From contig BGKB01000012.1 of assembly GCA_003116975.1 (NCBI GenBank), positions 620,001-684,000 on the forward strand: DNA of 64,000 bases, given 5' to 3'. A program made the position numbers and the translations under genes. Positions 45,459 to 55,100 of the stretch are shown in pieces. The DNA comes from Aurantiochytrium sp. KH105. Lineage: Eukaryota; Sar; Bigyra; Thraustochytrida; Thraustochytriidae. Below the pieces are notes generated by a model. It searched no databases and was not told the origin of the DNA. It saw nothing but the letters and a program-made list of their open reading frames with translations. Within the stretch, counting starts at the first letter, position 1; every line of letters begins with the position of its first letter.

Positions 45459-48038
45459 ATGGCAGCGAACGACGACGTCTCGGCGCAAGAGGAAGCAACA
45501 ACGGCGCAAGGTGGTGCAGATACTGATGATGACCGTCGCGTAGTTCAACTCGCCTCATTGCCAGGGGCTGGACGAAGCAAAGTCGCTGCTCCTGAAACAC
45601 GAGGGCGCATGACGACCAAGGCAATGACAGCCGTGAAGAAGAAGCTTCCGGGTCTGAGGCCAAAAAGTCTTCTGTACAAAGCTGCAGGAAAATCGCAAAA
45701 GTCCTTGTCTCGGATTGTCGAGCTTGGGAATATTCGATCAATATATCCATCGGCGCAAGAAGAGAAAAACACGGATGATCTCATGCATCAAGTGAGAAGA
45801 TCATCCATGGGCACTTCGCGCAGGCTGAGCGAGTTACTCCCGATTTCACCGCACGCGACCTCGTTCCAGCATTCGGTTCTGCGTGGGGGTTTCAACAAAG
45901 CTGGCGCGAATGCGACCAAGCGAACGAGCATCACGCCTTCATCTATTGCCGAGATGTCTTCCGAGGAAATAGACAGCGGTCGTGCCTCGGCTGATGCACC
46001 GGAGCATGAGCCACACGTCAAGAATGTGGCCAAGTTTCGCATCGTTATGGATGCAGAAGTGGCTTCGTATCCGTGGATAATTGACTGGGACAATCCCTTT
46101 CGACGCATGTGGGACGTCATGATTGTCATTGCGGTCGTCTACCTCTGCTTTACTGTCCCACTCCAGATTGCCTTTGTGAATTTTGACTTCAACTCGACGT
46201 TCGGGACATTTTTGGACATTCTCTTTTGGATCGACATTCTTCTCAACTTTCGCACGGGCTTCATTCATGCTGGGGTGCATGAAAAGAACCCGCGCAAAAT
46301 TGCAGAACACTATCTGGAATCGTGGTTTTTCGTGGACATTCTCGCCTCTATTCCCTTTGAGCTCATCTTTGGCTCGCAGTCCAAGACGACGCGCAAAAGC
46401 CTGAAAATTCTCAAGTGGCTGAAGATTCCCAAATTGCTGCGAATTGGCCGCATTTTCAAGTACTTGAGGCGGTACATCAAATTTTACCGTCTCTTCATCC
46501 TCGGAGCGTTGTCCATGCTCTTTGTGCATCTCTTTGGCTGTTTTTGGATCAGCATTGTCGAGCCCTGTGTTGTACTGGACGACGGCGATGAGGTCCCAGA
46601 GATCCCGCTTGCAATGTACTCTTGTGATCGCAGCGAAATGTGGCGGCAGTACTTGCTGTCGTTGCGGGTATCTCTGTCGGTGTTTTTTACATTTACGGAT
46701 CCATTCTCCTATGTGGCTCACGTTGATCGTGGCATCTTCGAGGAAAACAATGCAACGACAACAAGCAGCACCTCGACGGCATCAGTGAGTCGAAGACTAT
46801 CTGCGCGAATGCTGTCGGGTGAGACCGCGGCGGGCGTCGTCGGTGCCTTCGGTTACGCCAATGACGCATGGAGCAGCTGGACCTTATTCGACGACAGCAG
46901 GAAATTGCAGAATGCAACGCTTCTTTTGCTCGTCTCTGTGGGCATGTCCTGTGGCTTCGCCCTCTCGGTGAGTTTCTTTGCCGAATCAGTCGTCTTTGCC
47001 GTGAATCGCATGTCCACATACTATGAGTTCTACAACCGCGTCGACCGTATCAAGCGGGAAATGGTGGCGCTGCATCTCCCCGAAGATGTGCAATACCGCG
47101 TATCACGGTATTACGACTATTTGTGGATTAACCAAAAGATGGGCATTAACGACGAAAATGCCGGGCTTTTGCGGGATCCAGACCTGTCCTTGCCTCTCCG
47201 CAAAGAGATCACCCTGCAGGTTCACGGCTCGTTGTTGTCGCAGGTAAGCCTTTTTCGCGACTGTTCAGACGAGTGCCGATATCGCCTTGCCACTTGCTTG
47301 CGCACGCACGTCTATCTCCCCGGTGATATCGTCTTCAACAAGGGCGAGCTCGCTCGCGAGCTCTACATGATTCGCAAAGGGGTTATTGCCGTCAAGTTCG
47401 GTGAGGTGGACCCAAGCTTGGCACGGCGAAAGAACGCCTCTCGATCAGACGCTTCGAATCGCGCTGGAAAGCTGGCGGTGGAGACAAAGGCTATGGCGAT
47501 GCAATCTGGGTTTTCTGTGGATGAATCGTTGCAAGACTCGGAAACCTTTCGTCTCATGGGTCCCGGCTCATTTTTTGGCGAAATTGCCTTGCTGACTTCT
47601 TTGCCTCGTTCGTGCACTGTGCTGTCGAAAACGGTGTCGGAGCTCAACAAACTCAGCAAGGACGACTTTGAGCGCTGTATGCTCGATTTTCCTGAATTGA
47701 ACGAAGACATTGCCGAAGAGGTCGTCAAACTTTATCCTGGTCTGCAAGGACGTCTCAGCGAATTCCTTGCAAGCGCGGCGAAGCTCCGTGAAGCACCAGC
47801 ATCTCCTCGGTATACGGATGAGAAGCAATCTGCAGTGACGCGTCATGAAGTCCAGGACATTGTGGAGGATGCCATCGAGCGTCTTGCCCAAGCGCTGGGT
47901 ACACCTGCTCAGACAGACAGACTCCATGCGCAGCGGCACCCACGCAATCGTCTTAGCTTGGTCTCACATCTGACTGCCGAGAGTCATGAAAAGGAGATTA
48001 GTGGCATCATTTTTCCCGGTGACCAACCAAAAGGCTAG
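45459..48038 (+). CDS. Voltage-sensor/cyclic-nucleotide-binding ion channel with atypical pore
   Basis: The 859-residue protein has the layout of HCN/EAG/CNG channels. A long N terminus is followed by S1 (WDVMIVIAVVYLCFTVPLQI), S2-S3 (LDILFWIDILLNFRTGF, SWFFVDILASIPFELIF), an S4 voltage sensor with repeated basics (KWLKIPKLLRIGRIFKYLRR, about residues 317-336), S5 (LGALSMLFVHLFGCFWIS), pore and S6, a C-linker, and a cNBD (about 597-744) with FFGEIALL and an Arg in SLPRSCTV. The pore is odd. Where K-selective channels have TTVGYGD, this has FTFTDPFSYVA with no GYG. About 80 residues of Ser/Thr-rich insert then separate it from the last helix. Ion selectivity cannot be predicted, and it may not conduct potassium. 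The ATG at 45459 is first in frame. Confidence 0.85.
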   Translation: MAANDDVSAQEEATTAQGGADTDDDRRVVQLASLPGAGRSKVAAPETRGRMTTKAMTAVKKKLPGLRPKSLLYKAAGKSQKSLSRIVELGNIRSIYPSAQEEKNTDDLMHQVRRSSMGTSRRLSELLPISPHATSFQHSVLRGGFNKAGANATKRTSITPSSIAEMSSEEIDSGRASADAPEHEPHVKNVAKFRIVMDAEVASYPWIIDWDNPFRRMWDVMIVIAVVYLCFTVPLQIAFVNFDFNSTFGTFLDILFWIDILLNFRTGFIHAGVHEKNPRKIAEHYLESWFFVDILASIPFELIFGSQSKTTRKSLKILKWLKIPKLLRIGRIFKYLRRYIKFYRLFILGALSMLFVHLFGCFWISIVEPCVVLDDGDEVPEIPLAMYSCDRSEMWRQYLLSLRVSLSVFFTFTDPFSYVAHVDRGIFEENNATTTSSTSTASVSRRLSARMLSGETAAGVVGAFGYANDAWSSWTLFDDSRKLQNATLLLLVSVGMSCGFALSVSFFAESVVFAVNRMSTYYEFYNRVDRIKREMVALHLPEDVQYRVSRYYDYLWINQKMGINDENAGLLRDPDLSLPLRKEITLQVHGSLLSQVSLFRDCSDECRYRLATCLRTHVYLPGDIVFNKGELARELYMIRKGVIAVKFGEVDPSLARRKNASRSDASNRAGKLAVETKAMAMQSGFSVDESLQDSETFRLMGPGSFFGEIALLTSLPRSCTVLSKTVSELNKLSKDDFERCMLDFPELNEDIAEEVVKLYPGLQGRLSEFLASAAKLREAPASPRYTDEKQSAVTRHEVQDIVEDAIERLAQALGTPAQTDRLHAQRHPRNRLSLVSHLTAESHEKEISGIIFPGDQPKG

Positions 48039-48419
48039 CTGCCCTCCCCCCCCCCCCAAAACAAAAAACAAAAAACAAAAAAAAGCATGTATGCACTGCA
48101 GTGATTGATCGCAAAAGGCCTTTCTTCATCAATTCTTCGATGAAACAGAATCCTTGACCGTTGCTTCCGACGCAACGCAAACTGTGCATTGTTGCCGTAG
48201 GAACGCAGAACGAAGCTGGTCGAGTGGGAATGACGTAAAAGCGAGAGCGCTGCGAATGGACGGAAATGGGTTTCGCAATGGTTGGGCTCTTTTTTCCCGT
48301 TCCCTTTGCCTTCAAAACAGCAAGCTCGGCTCGAGAAGGCCCAGGCGCTGCGCGCGTCACCGAGCACGCGCGTGCGTGCAGAGAACACGCGAGAGTGTGC
48401 AGACGTGCGCGCGACGGTA
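48039..48419. other. Intergenic between channel and TFIIS-N genes
   Basis: It begins with a poly-C run (48043-48056) and CAAAAAA repeats, then ordinary sequence forming the leader of the next gene. No separate gene is seen. Confidence 0.5.
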
Positions 48420-48566
48420 ATGGACCAGTTCCTGGAGAAGCGAACACGCGGTGATGCGACGGCGTCCCCTCCCAAGCGACGAGGGCGAGGCGGGAATGAC
48501 GGTTCCTTCTTGCAGCTCAACTCGACCAGCCCTGCTCAGAAACGGAGACGCCATGCCACAGAAAGT

Positions 48567-48605
<39 letters not shown>

Positions 48606-49166
48606 TCTTACAACAAGATGTCCAACGCGCTAAGCAGTAATTCAAGCGGTAAGCGAAGGGCCATTAGCAGTAGCAAGTTTCGACAGGGAACCTTGATGGA
48701 TTGCAAAAAGGTGGTCGTGTTGCAGGACGTGGAATACCTCCGCAATGAAACCAGTGTCCAATTCAAGGCCTGCCTCCGAGCACATGCGCAGTTTCCGACA
48801 GAATCGACAAAAGATGCGGACGCTTCAAAGAAGGGGTCAGAAACCCCCGCCACAGGAAAAGATCGCGAAGGCCCGAGCGCGACACCGGTTGTCGAAAGGG
48901 ACGAGGCGCTCACACTCGCACAGAGTTCGCTTCAATCAGCACTGCAGCAGCTTGAAAGCATGTTCATTGCTCTTGAGACACTTCGAGAGACTGGCGTTGG
49001 CAAAACTGTGAACAAGGTGGCCCAAGCGAGCGAGGCTATCGTGGGCTCCAAGGCCAAAGATCTCAGCACTCGCCTTGTGGAGCGCTGGCGCAAGACTGCA
49101 AAGGATGCTCTTGTGCGCTCTGCTGAAAGAGACCGCCGTGGTCCTATTGTCATGAAGCGAGTGTGA
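48420..49166 (+). CDS. TFIIS N-terminal-domain (LW-type) protein
   Basis: The 248-residue protein ends in a TFIIS N-terminal-type helical bundle (about residues 155-235). LQSALQQLESMFIALETLRE, TGVGKTVNKVAQ, KDLSTRLVERWRKTAKDALV follow the family pattern, including the conserved Trp and Lys. Such domains occur in TFIIS, elongin A, IWS1 and MED26 and dock onto transcription elongation factors. The N-terminal half is basic with nuclear-like stretches (PPKRRGRGG, QKRRRH) and a 15-Ser tract encoded by AGC repeats (48564-48605). No zinc ribbon follows, so it is not full TFIIS. It may be an elongation-factor-like adaptor. The ATG at 48420 gives MDQFLEKRTRGD; the open frame before it is less protein-like. 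Confidence 0.7.
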
Positions 49167-49700
49167 AGTTGTTGCGTGGCTACCGTTGTCGCAAACCAAG
49201 ACCGAAACGCTTGTCTTTGAGGTCGAACATGTACCACTGCAAAGAACAATTCAAAGAAAAAACTTATGTCTGAGCAAAAGACTGATTCGCACGCTCTTTT
49301 TTTCTTTTCTTCTCTTCTCTCCTCTTTCCTTAAACGCAGGAAAATGGGGAGCGAGGTGCAAAAACTAACAAAGGATGTCGCACGTCAAGATCCCCGCGAA
49401 AAGAGAAACGAAAAGTGCAATTGAAATTCTGATCGAGTGCCGTCTTACCAGACGTTCAAAACGCTTCCCCGTCGTCAAAAAGATGCCTCGCTCACAAGCA
49501 TGCGAGGAAAAAAATGGAAAAGCACAAGGTCGCAAATGAACTTATATATTCTATTGCACACAGGAACAAAGAAAGAGAAAGAAAAACAATGGCACAGACC
49601 CGATTGGTACTGTTGACCGCACACTACAGACTGCCTCACGTCCTAGGCAATCCTTTCATTTTTCTAGAGGTCGATCCCCTTCTTTTACCAAGAAAAAGAA
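49167..49700. other. Intergenic between convergent TFIIS-N and PP2C genes
   Basis: These are 3' flanks of both genes, with T/C-rich then A-rich stretches. No gene, structured RNA or long repeat is seen. Confidence 0.55.
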
Positions 49701-51038
49701 TTACGAAAGTATACACATGGAAGACTTTCGAGCAGAGGCCTGACCTTGACGACCTTGACCCGCGGGCATGGACACACCTGTGAGTCCCCCTGTGTCGAGC
49801 GTAGGTATGGCCGAGGAGGCGCCACCGGCTCCGAGACCACCTCCATTAAAGCCTCCTTCTGCAGGATCGCCGAACAATATTGAGCCATTCGGAGGACTTG
49901 TCACGAAAGGCGAGGATTGTCCAAAGTTGTTCTTGAGGGCATCAATAGCTTCTTGCTTTTGAGCCCGAATTTGAGCCTCGAGTTCTTGCACCTTTGCAAA
50001 GCGTTTCTCATGTCGCTCAACGAAGCCAGGCTGTGACTCGAGCCGTGCGCGTCTCTCATTAAGCGTCTCGAGCAGAATCACAATTACACTGACATTATCG
50101 GCATTCTTCTTGCTCTGACGCATCAGAGCGATAGAGACGAGAGCATGCGAAGCATCATCCGGATCCACATAGTCTTCCACAACGTTTACGGCTTCCTCAT
50201 AGTCAACAAATTCCCACAAGCCGTCGCTCGCCATAATGACGAACTTATCGTGAGGATTAATTGGCTCCAGATATATGGATGGGTCTGCAGAAACGCCCAA
50301 ATCGTGGCAGACACCATCGCCGATGCTTCGCGACACCATGAGGCCAGGGGTCTCGACGTCTGGGAGCCAAACTCGTAGTGGGCCATCATCGTGGCCCCGC
50401 TTTGGGGCGACACGACCTCCCATCTTCACAATGCGTTCTCGTTCGGCAGGAATGTCGAGCTGGTGCTTGACAGACAAGACGACATGTTCAATGTGTGGCG
50501 TCTCGGGCTCCTTCTGACTGTCTGCGTGTGCCACCGCTGATGGAGTGCGTCCCAGCACAGCTTCCGAGTCTCCAGCATTTAAAACACAGAGTTTTCCCTT
50601 GCCAACAATAACGACGGTGACAGTTGTCCCGCTGAAGCGACCAAAGACGCGCTTTGACTGTTCTTCGCTAATGTCCATGATGTGAGCTTGCGCCTCGTTA
50701 AAGAGACCCGAGGCAGCGACCTCAAGGGCGTCTTTGTCACCCGATAAACAAGACCCCATCACCTTGCTCTTTGTTTGTGCCAACTCCTGCGCAAACCATT
50801 CTCTCGTTTTCAGCGCGCAGATTCTACCACTTGTTCCGTGTCCATCAAGGACTGCGCACACGAGTGCTTCTCCGTCCTCGTCGTCGTCGTCGGGAAAGAG
50901 CGCAATATGCACCGTGTCTTGATTCTCCTTGCGCATACCTTTTTCTACTTCGCTTCCGCACATGGTTCGAGTCCATCGCAGTGGCACAGTCGAGGCGCTC
51001 TGGACCAGCGCTTGCGCGTCGATTGTGTCATCGGCCAT
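49701..51038 (-). CDS. PP2C-type Ser/Thr phosphatase ending in a CaaX box
   Basis: The 445-residue protein is a PPM/PP2C metal-dependent phosphatase. Blocks seen in order are KENQDT, VLDGHGTSG (metal Asp-Gly), FSGTTVTVV, NAGDSEAVL, a SRSIGD block, IMASDGLWEF and DNVSVIVIL. All expected metal-binding aspartates appear present. After the catalytic domain come a short coiled coil (KRFAKVQELEAQIRAQKQEA) and a Gly-rich tail ending SSMCILS. The last four residues, CILS, form a CaaX prenylation signal; terminal Ser favours farnesylation. A membrane-anchored PP2C is the natural reading. GDSEAVL replaces the usual GDSRAVL. Start is the ATG at 51038. It opposes kinase signalling, with unknown substrate. 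Confidence 0.93.
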   Translation of the reverse strand: MADDTIDAQALVQSASTVPLRWTRTMCGSEVEKGMRKENQDTVHIALFPDDDDEDGEALVCAVLDGHGTSGRICALKTREWFAQELAQTKSKVMGSCLSGDKDALEVAASGLFNEAQAHIMDISEEQSKRVFGRFSGTTVTVVIVGKGKLCVLNAGDSEAVLGRTPSAVAHADSQKEPETPHIEHVVLSVKHQLDIPAERERIVKMGGRVAPKRGHDDGPLRVWLPDVETPGLMVSRSIGDGVCHDLGVSADPSIYLEPINPHDKFVIMASDGLWEFVDYEEAVNVVEDYVDPDDASHALVSIALMRQSKKNADNVSVIVILLETLNERRARLESQPGFVERHEKRFAKVQELEAQIRAQKQEAIDALKNNFGQSSPFVTSPPNGSILFGDPAEGGFNGGGLGAGGASSAIPTLDTGGLTGVSMPAGQGRQGQASARKSSMCILS

Positions 51039-52132
51039 GGGAGGAAACTATGGAAACACGAGTTCTGATTGCAGCTGGCGAATGTTGTCTGCCTGCGTGG
51101 ACTCGTCGTTCCGACAACGCACAGAGGGCGCACAGCCCTGCACAGCGTTGAGCGCACGCTGCGCTCTGGCTTGTCCCGTTGCGCCTCTGAATTTGCAGAG
51201 CTCACTCGGGCTCTGCAGGCACGCCACCGCGCGTCTGCGCCGCACGCGTGCCTCGCGCGGCGTGCCGTCACGAGTGTCCTATGTTTGGAAGCTGATATGG
51301 GGTTCCACCTTCGGCTATGCCTTGCTGTGTCCTTTTGCGTCGGCGCGACAAATCCGGCGCGCGTTCCATTCACCGAGTTTGCGCTTAGTGGCACGGGTAT
51401 ACCGCTGCACCTTGTTATTCGTTCTTGCTAGTTATCGTCACACAGAGTGGCGCTACTACTTGGTAAGCGGCAGGAGTTCACTTTTACTCCCGTCAGCCAG
51501 TCGCCAGTGGCAGGGTTTTTAGGCCTCGCGAGCGATCGAAGTATGCAATGCTACGGTCACACTAGCGAGTCCAGTCTGCCATTTGCGCTCATAGGCAAGT
51601 ACGAGAAGGAAGTTTTTGAGTCCAGTTCATCATGGATTTACTTGGACTTCAACCAGTGCCAAGCAAGCTTCGTCACCATGTTGGCCAAACCCAGTCGCAA
51701 GCCAAAGTGGAGCGCAGCTTTCCTCAGCATCGCGTCCGGGTCACTGAAGGCGAGGCATTCGTCCGTTTCGCGCCCAAACAGCAAGCATGGCGTCGGGCGA
51801 GGCCTTTTCCTTGTCAACGGTTAGAAAGGAGTGTACGAACAATGACGGAAAGAGCTCGGTTCCTCTTCTTCTTCTTATTCTCTCTCTCCGCATCCGCATC
51901 CGCAGAGAGTCGTTACGAATTGCAGTGGCGCTGGCCGACGCTCGGTTTCTTCGCATTGCATAGTTATAGAACTAGTTTGATAAACTAGTTGACAAACTGA
52001 TTTTGGAGGGCCCTCATCGCCTCCTCGAGCAGAACCTGATGACCCCAAGTCAGCCTGCGCGCGTGTAGTGTAGCCCACCGCGTTGCGAGCGCGGCCTGCG
52101 CGCTGGGAGGCGGAGGCGGAGGCGCGGCGCTA
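51039..52132. promoter_or_regulatory. 1.1-kb divergent region between PP2C and ERCC6L2-like genes
   Basis: It holds the two promoters. The clearest element is a perfect inverted repeat, AACTAGTTT-GAT-AAACTAGTT, at 51970-51990, about 140 bp before the helicase ATG. GCATCC repeats lie near 51890-51903. Open frames here are short and match nothing recognised. Confidence 0.45.
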
Positions 52133-55100
52133 ATGCTCTTTGAGGAGTCGGACGAGGAGTCCGCTGTGGCCGCCTTTGCGCTGAAGGGTGACGAAGGAAA
52201 TGGGGGGGATCGGCATCGAAATGCCAGCATCCTCGACAGAACGCAGCAAACGCCGGGCCTCGCGAGCAGCGGGGGGCATGGGGATGCTATGAATGGGACC
52301 GAGGAGAGGCCCAAAGAGTTCGCCGGCGTGCCTCCGCAAACGCAGAAACCACAACCGGGCCAGACGGGAAAAGGAGCGATGGCCTTTCTCGCCAAGATTG
52401 GGTTTCTTGGCGAGACTGCAACGACGACGGGGACAAGCTCGACGTTGCGCACCAAGGTGTCGAATCATGCGATGGAAGAAAACAAAAGGTTGGATTGTGA
52501 CATGGACAAAACGAAAAGATCAAATCGGGCTGTGAGAGACAGAAAGTCATCTGATCTACTGGCATCAAAGAATACCAAAGCCCTTTTGGCCTCGTTTTCT
52601 TCTTCAGAAGAAGAAGAAGGACGGGAAGAAAGTTGTACGAGGTCTCGTCGATCGTCGTCTTTGCAAACGAAGTCTCGTTCGGGCCTCAATGCGCGTCCAC
52701 GTCAACCTGCACGTTTCGCAAACGAAGCATCTACACCGAGACTGGCGACGAAATGGGCTCCTCCTGGTACTGCTGATGGTGCTGTCAGTGACGTTGCTGG
52801 TGACGCTACCGCGTCCTCAGAGGGTCCTTTGCTAGATCCAACGGCCGCACACACTCCAAGACGCCGACGCCCTCGGCGTGATCTTGGACTCGACGAGGCG
52901 CTGGAGCGCGAACTCGCGCACTTCACCTCTCCATCCAAGATCGCGCGTCGCACGTCTCCCAAGATTGCCAATGTTCCAAGTCGCGTAGCGACGAGAAAAC
53001 CGATGCGTTGTGATGATTACGACTACGTCAACGACGACGACAACGACAACGATGAGGAGGACGATAATAGAAATGAGGATGGTACAGGCAAGAACCCTCG
53101 AAAGCCTGGGCTTGACGAGTCGACGAGGGCGCCCCGAACTCCAGTGACGAAAAAACACATGTACCGAACATGCAAACCCACTGCGTCTTCGCCCTTCCGA
53201 AGTGAAGGTGCGACAAGTGCACTTGAAAGGGAGCTTCTCGAGAGGCGCGAGCGCGAGCGAAAGAGACGGGTTTTAAGAGCCAAGTATGGATCAACAAGTC
53301 GTCCGCGAGCAAGCCTTGCAGGTACGCATCAAAGCACAGCGACGACGGGATCTGGGCACGAGGGAAAATCGGAGCGAAGTCTTCGAAAGATTCGAGGCAT
53401 CCAGGTATCTGGAACAGGGCGAGAAGGCGAAGAACGTCCCCTTTTTGAGTCTCCTCTTTCAGAAGGACCCAAGGTTCGATTTTGTGTGGGTCACTTTGAC
53501 CCGGAAATTCCTCAAAGCGTGCTGCATGAAACGCGGGAGTTGCATGACTATTTTGCGGAGATGAAGCGTGCTTCGAGGGCCGAGGACATGGCGCTTGATC
53601 AGGGTCAAAAACCTCCCAAGTTCAAACTCGAAAAGGAGCAATTTCAGCGCCTGCAAGACGTTCGCAAGATCATTGACAAGCAGTGGCAATTGCATGCCAA
53701 GGTACGTGGCCAAGGTGGCGCAGCTTCAGTGCCTCGTCTTTGGGAGCTCTCTCTGCGAGCGATTCGGGACAACGCCAAGCTGAGGGCTGATCTCGAGACT
53801 GGCACCGGTCAGTTTGCCCGTGTGGCCGGAACAGTTGTTCACGAGGAGGGTTTGAACGGTGTCCAGGCGCTCAAGCCGCGTGCTTTTGTTCCTGCGTCCG
53901 CAAATCGTTATCTGATGCCCTATCAGCGGGAAGGCGTGAGGTTTTTATTTGACATTTTTACGGGAGCGATCTCGCCGGGGTTTCCGGAGCGAGGCGGGAT
54001 TTTGGCAGATGTGATGGGACTGGGTAAAACTGTGCAGGTGATTTGCTTTCTTTTGACCATTTTTGGCAAAACGGGACGAAGCGAAGACCTCGACCTGCTG
54101 CGAAAGCGTCTCCGTGACGGGGAAGCAGCACAGGCATTTATGTCGGCCGGGGGTCCGGTTCTTTTAGTTGCGCCCGTTTCGGTGCTTGACAATTGGGCAG
54201 CCGAGCTCGAGCGCTGGGGCTACTTTGCCGCCGAGGCTGTGACAACGGCGTCGACGCGGGAGGACGTTGAGCACGTCCTCGAAGGGGCGAACTCGGGCAA
54301 AGTGGAAGTTGTTCTTGTTGGGTACGAGCGAATGCGCGAACTGACCATGAACAACTCCGTTTTTGCGAGCACGCAGTGGCGCGTGGTCGTCTTTGACGAG
54401 TGTCATCGTCTAAAAAATCCGAGTACGCAGAATGCCATCAGTGCGCGACGACTTCGAGCTCGATGCAAAATTGGCGCAACAGGAACGCCTGTGAGCAACG
54501 AGGTAAAAGAACTATGGGCCATTATGCATGTGCTGGCGCCTTGTGAGCTGGGGCCCAAGTCTAGTTTTGATCTCGAGGTCGCTCGCCCGCTCAACCGTGG
54601 CCGGCTGCAGTCTGCAACGCAGGGAGAGTTGCGCGCAGCGCACGCAGTACGCAGCAAGCTCAAGTTGACGCTTGATCGGCTCATCTTGCGACGAGGCAAG
54701 GAGGTCATCGCAGACCGGCTTACGGGCAAAAAGGATACCATGGTGCTCTGTCCTCTCACCCGCGTTCAGGAACGGGTGTATTTGCGCGCTCTCAACTCCA
54801 AGGACTTTACGAAACTTGTCACTGCTGTCGACAAGTCTCGCTTTGTTGATCGTGAGATACCCGATGTCGATCGCGCGCTTTCGATTCCCGCTAACGAGCC
54901 TGACATGGTAAATGATGATGCCACGGATACAGGTGTCGATGTGGACGCCACGCTTTGGCGTATGCAGCATCGCGTGCGTCATCGTCGCCGACGAAGACCC
55001 AAAAATCGTTCAGGCGGTCGATCCTTCCTTGGGTCGTCTTCGGGGGCGCTTGATGTCAGCGACCGTCTCCTCGAGGAAGATCCAGTTCTCGATGGATTGA

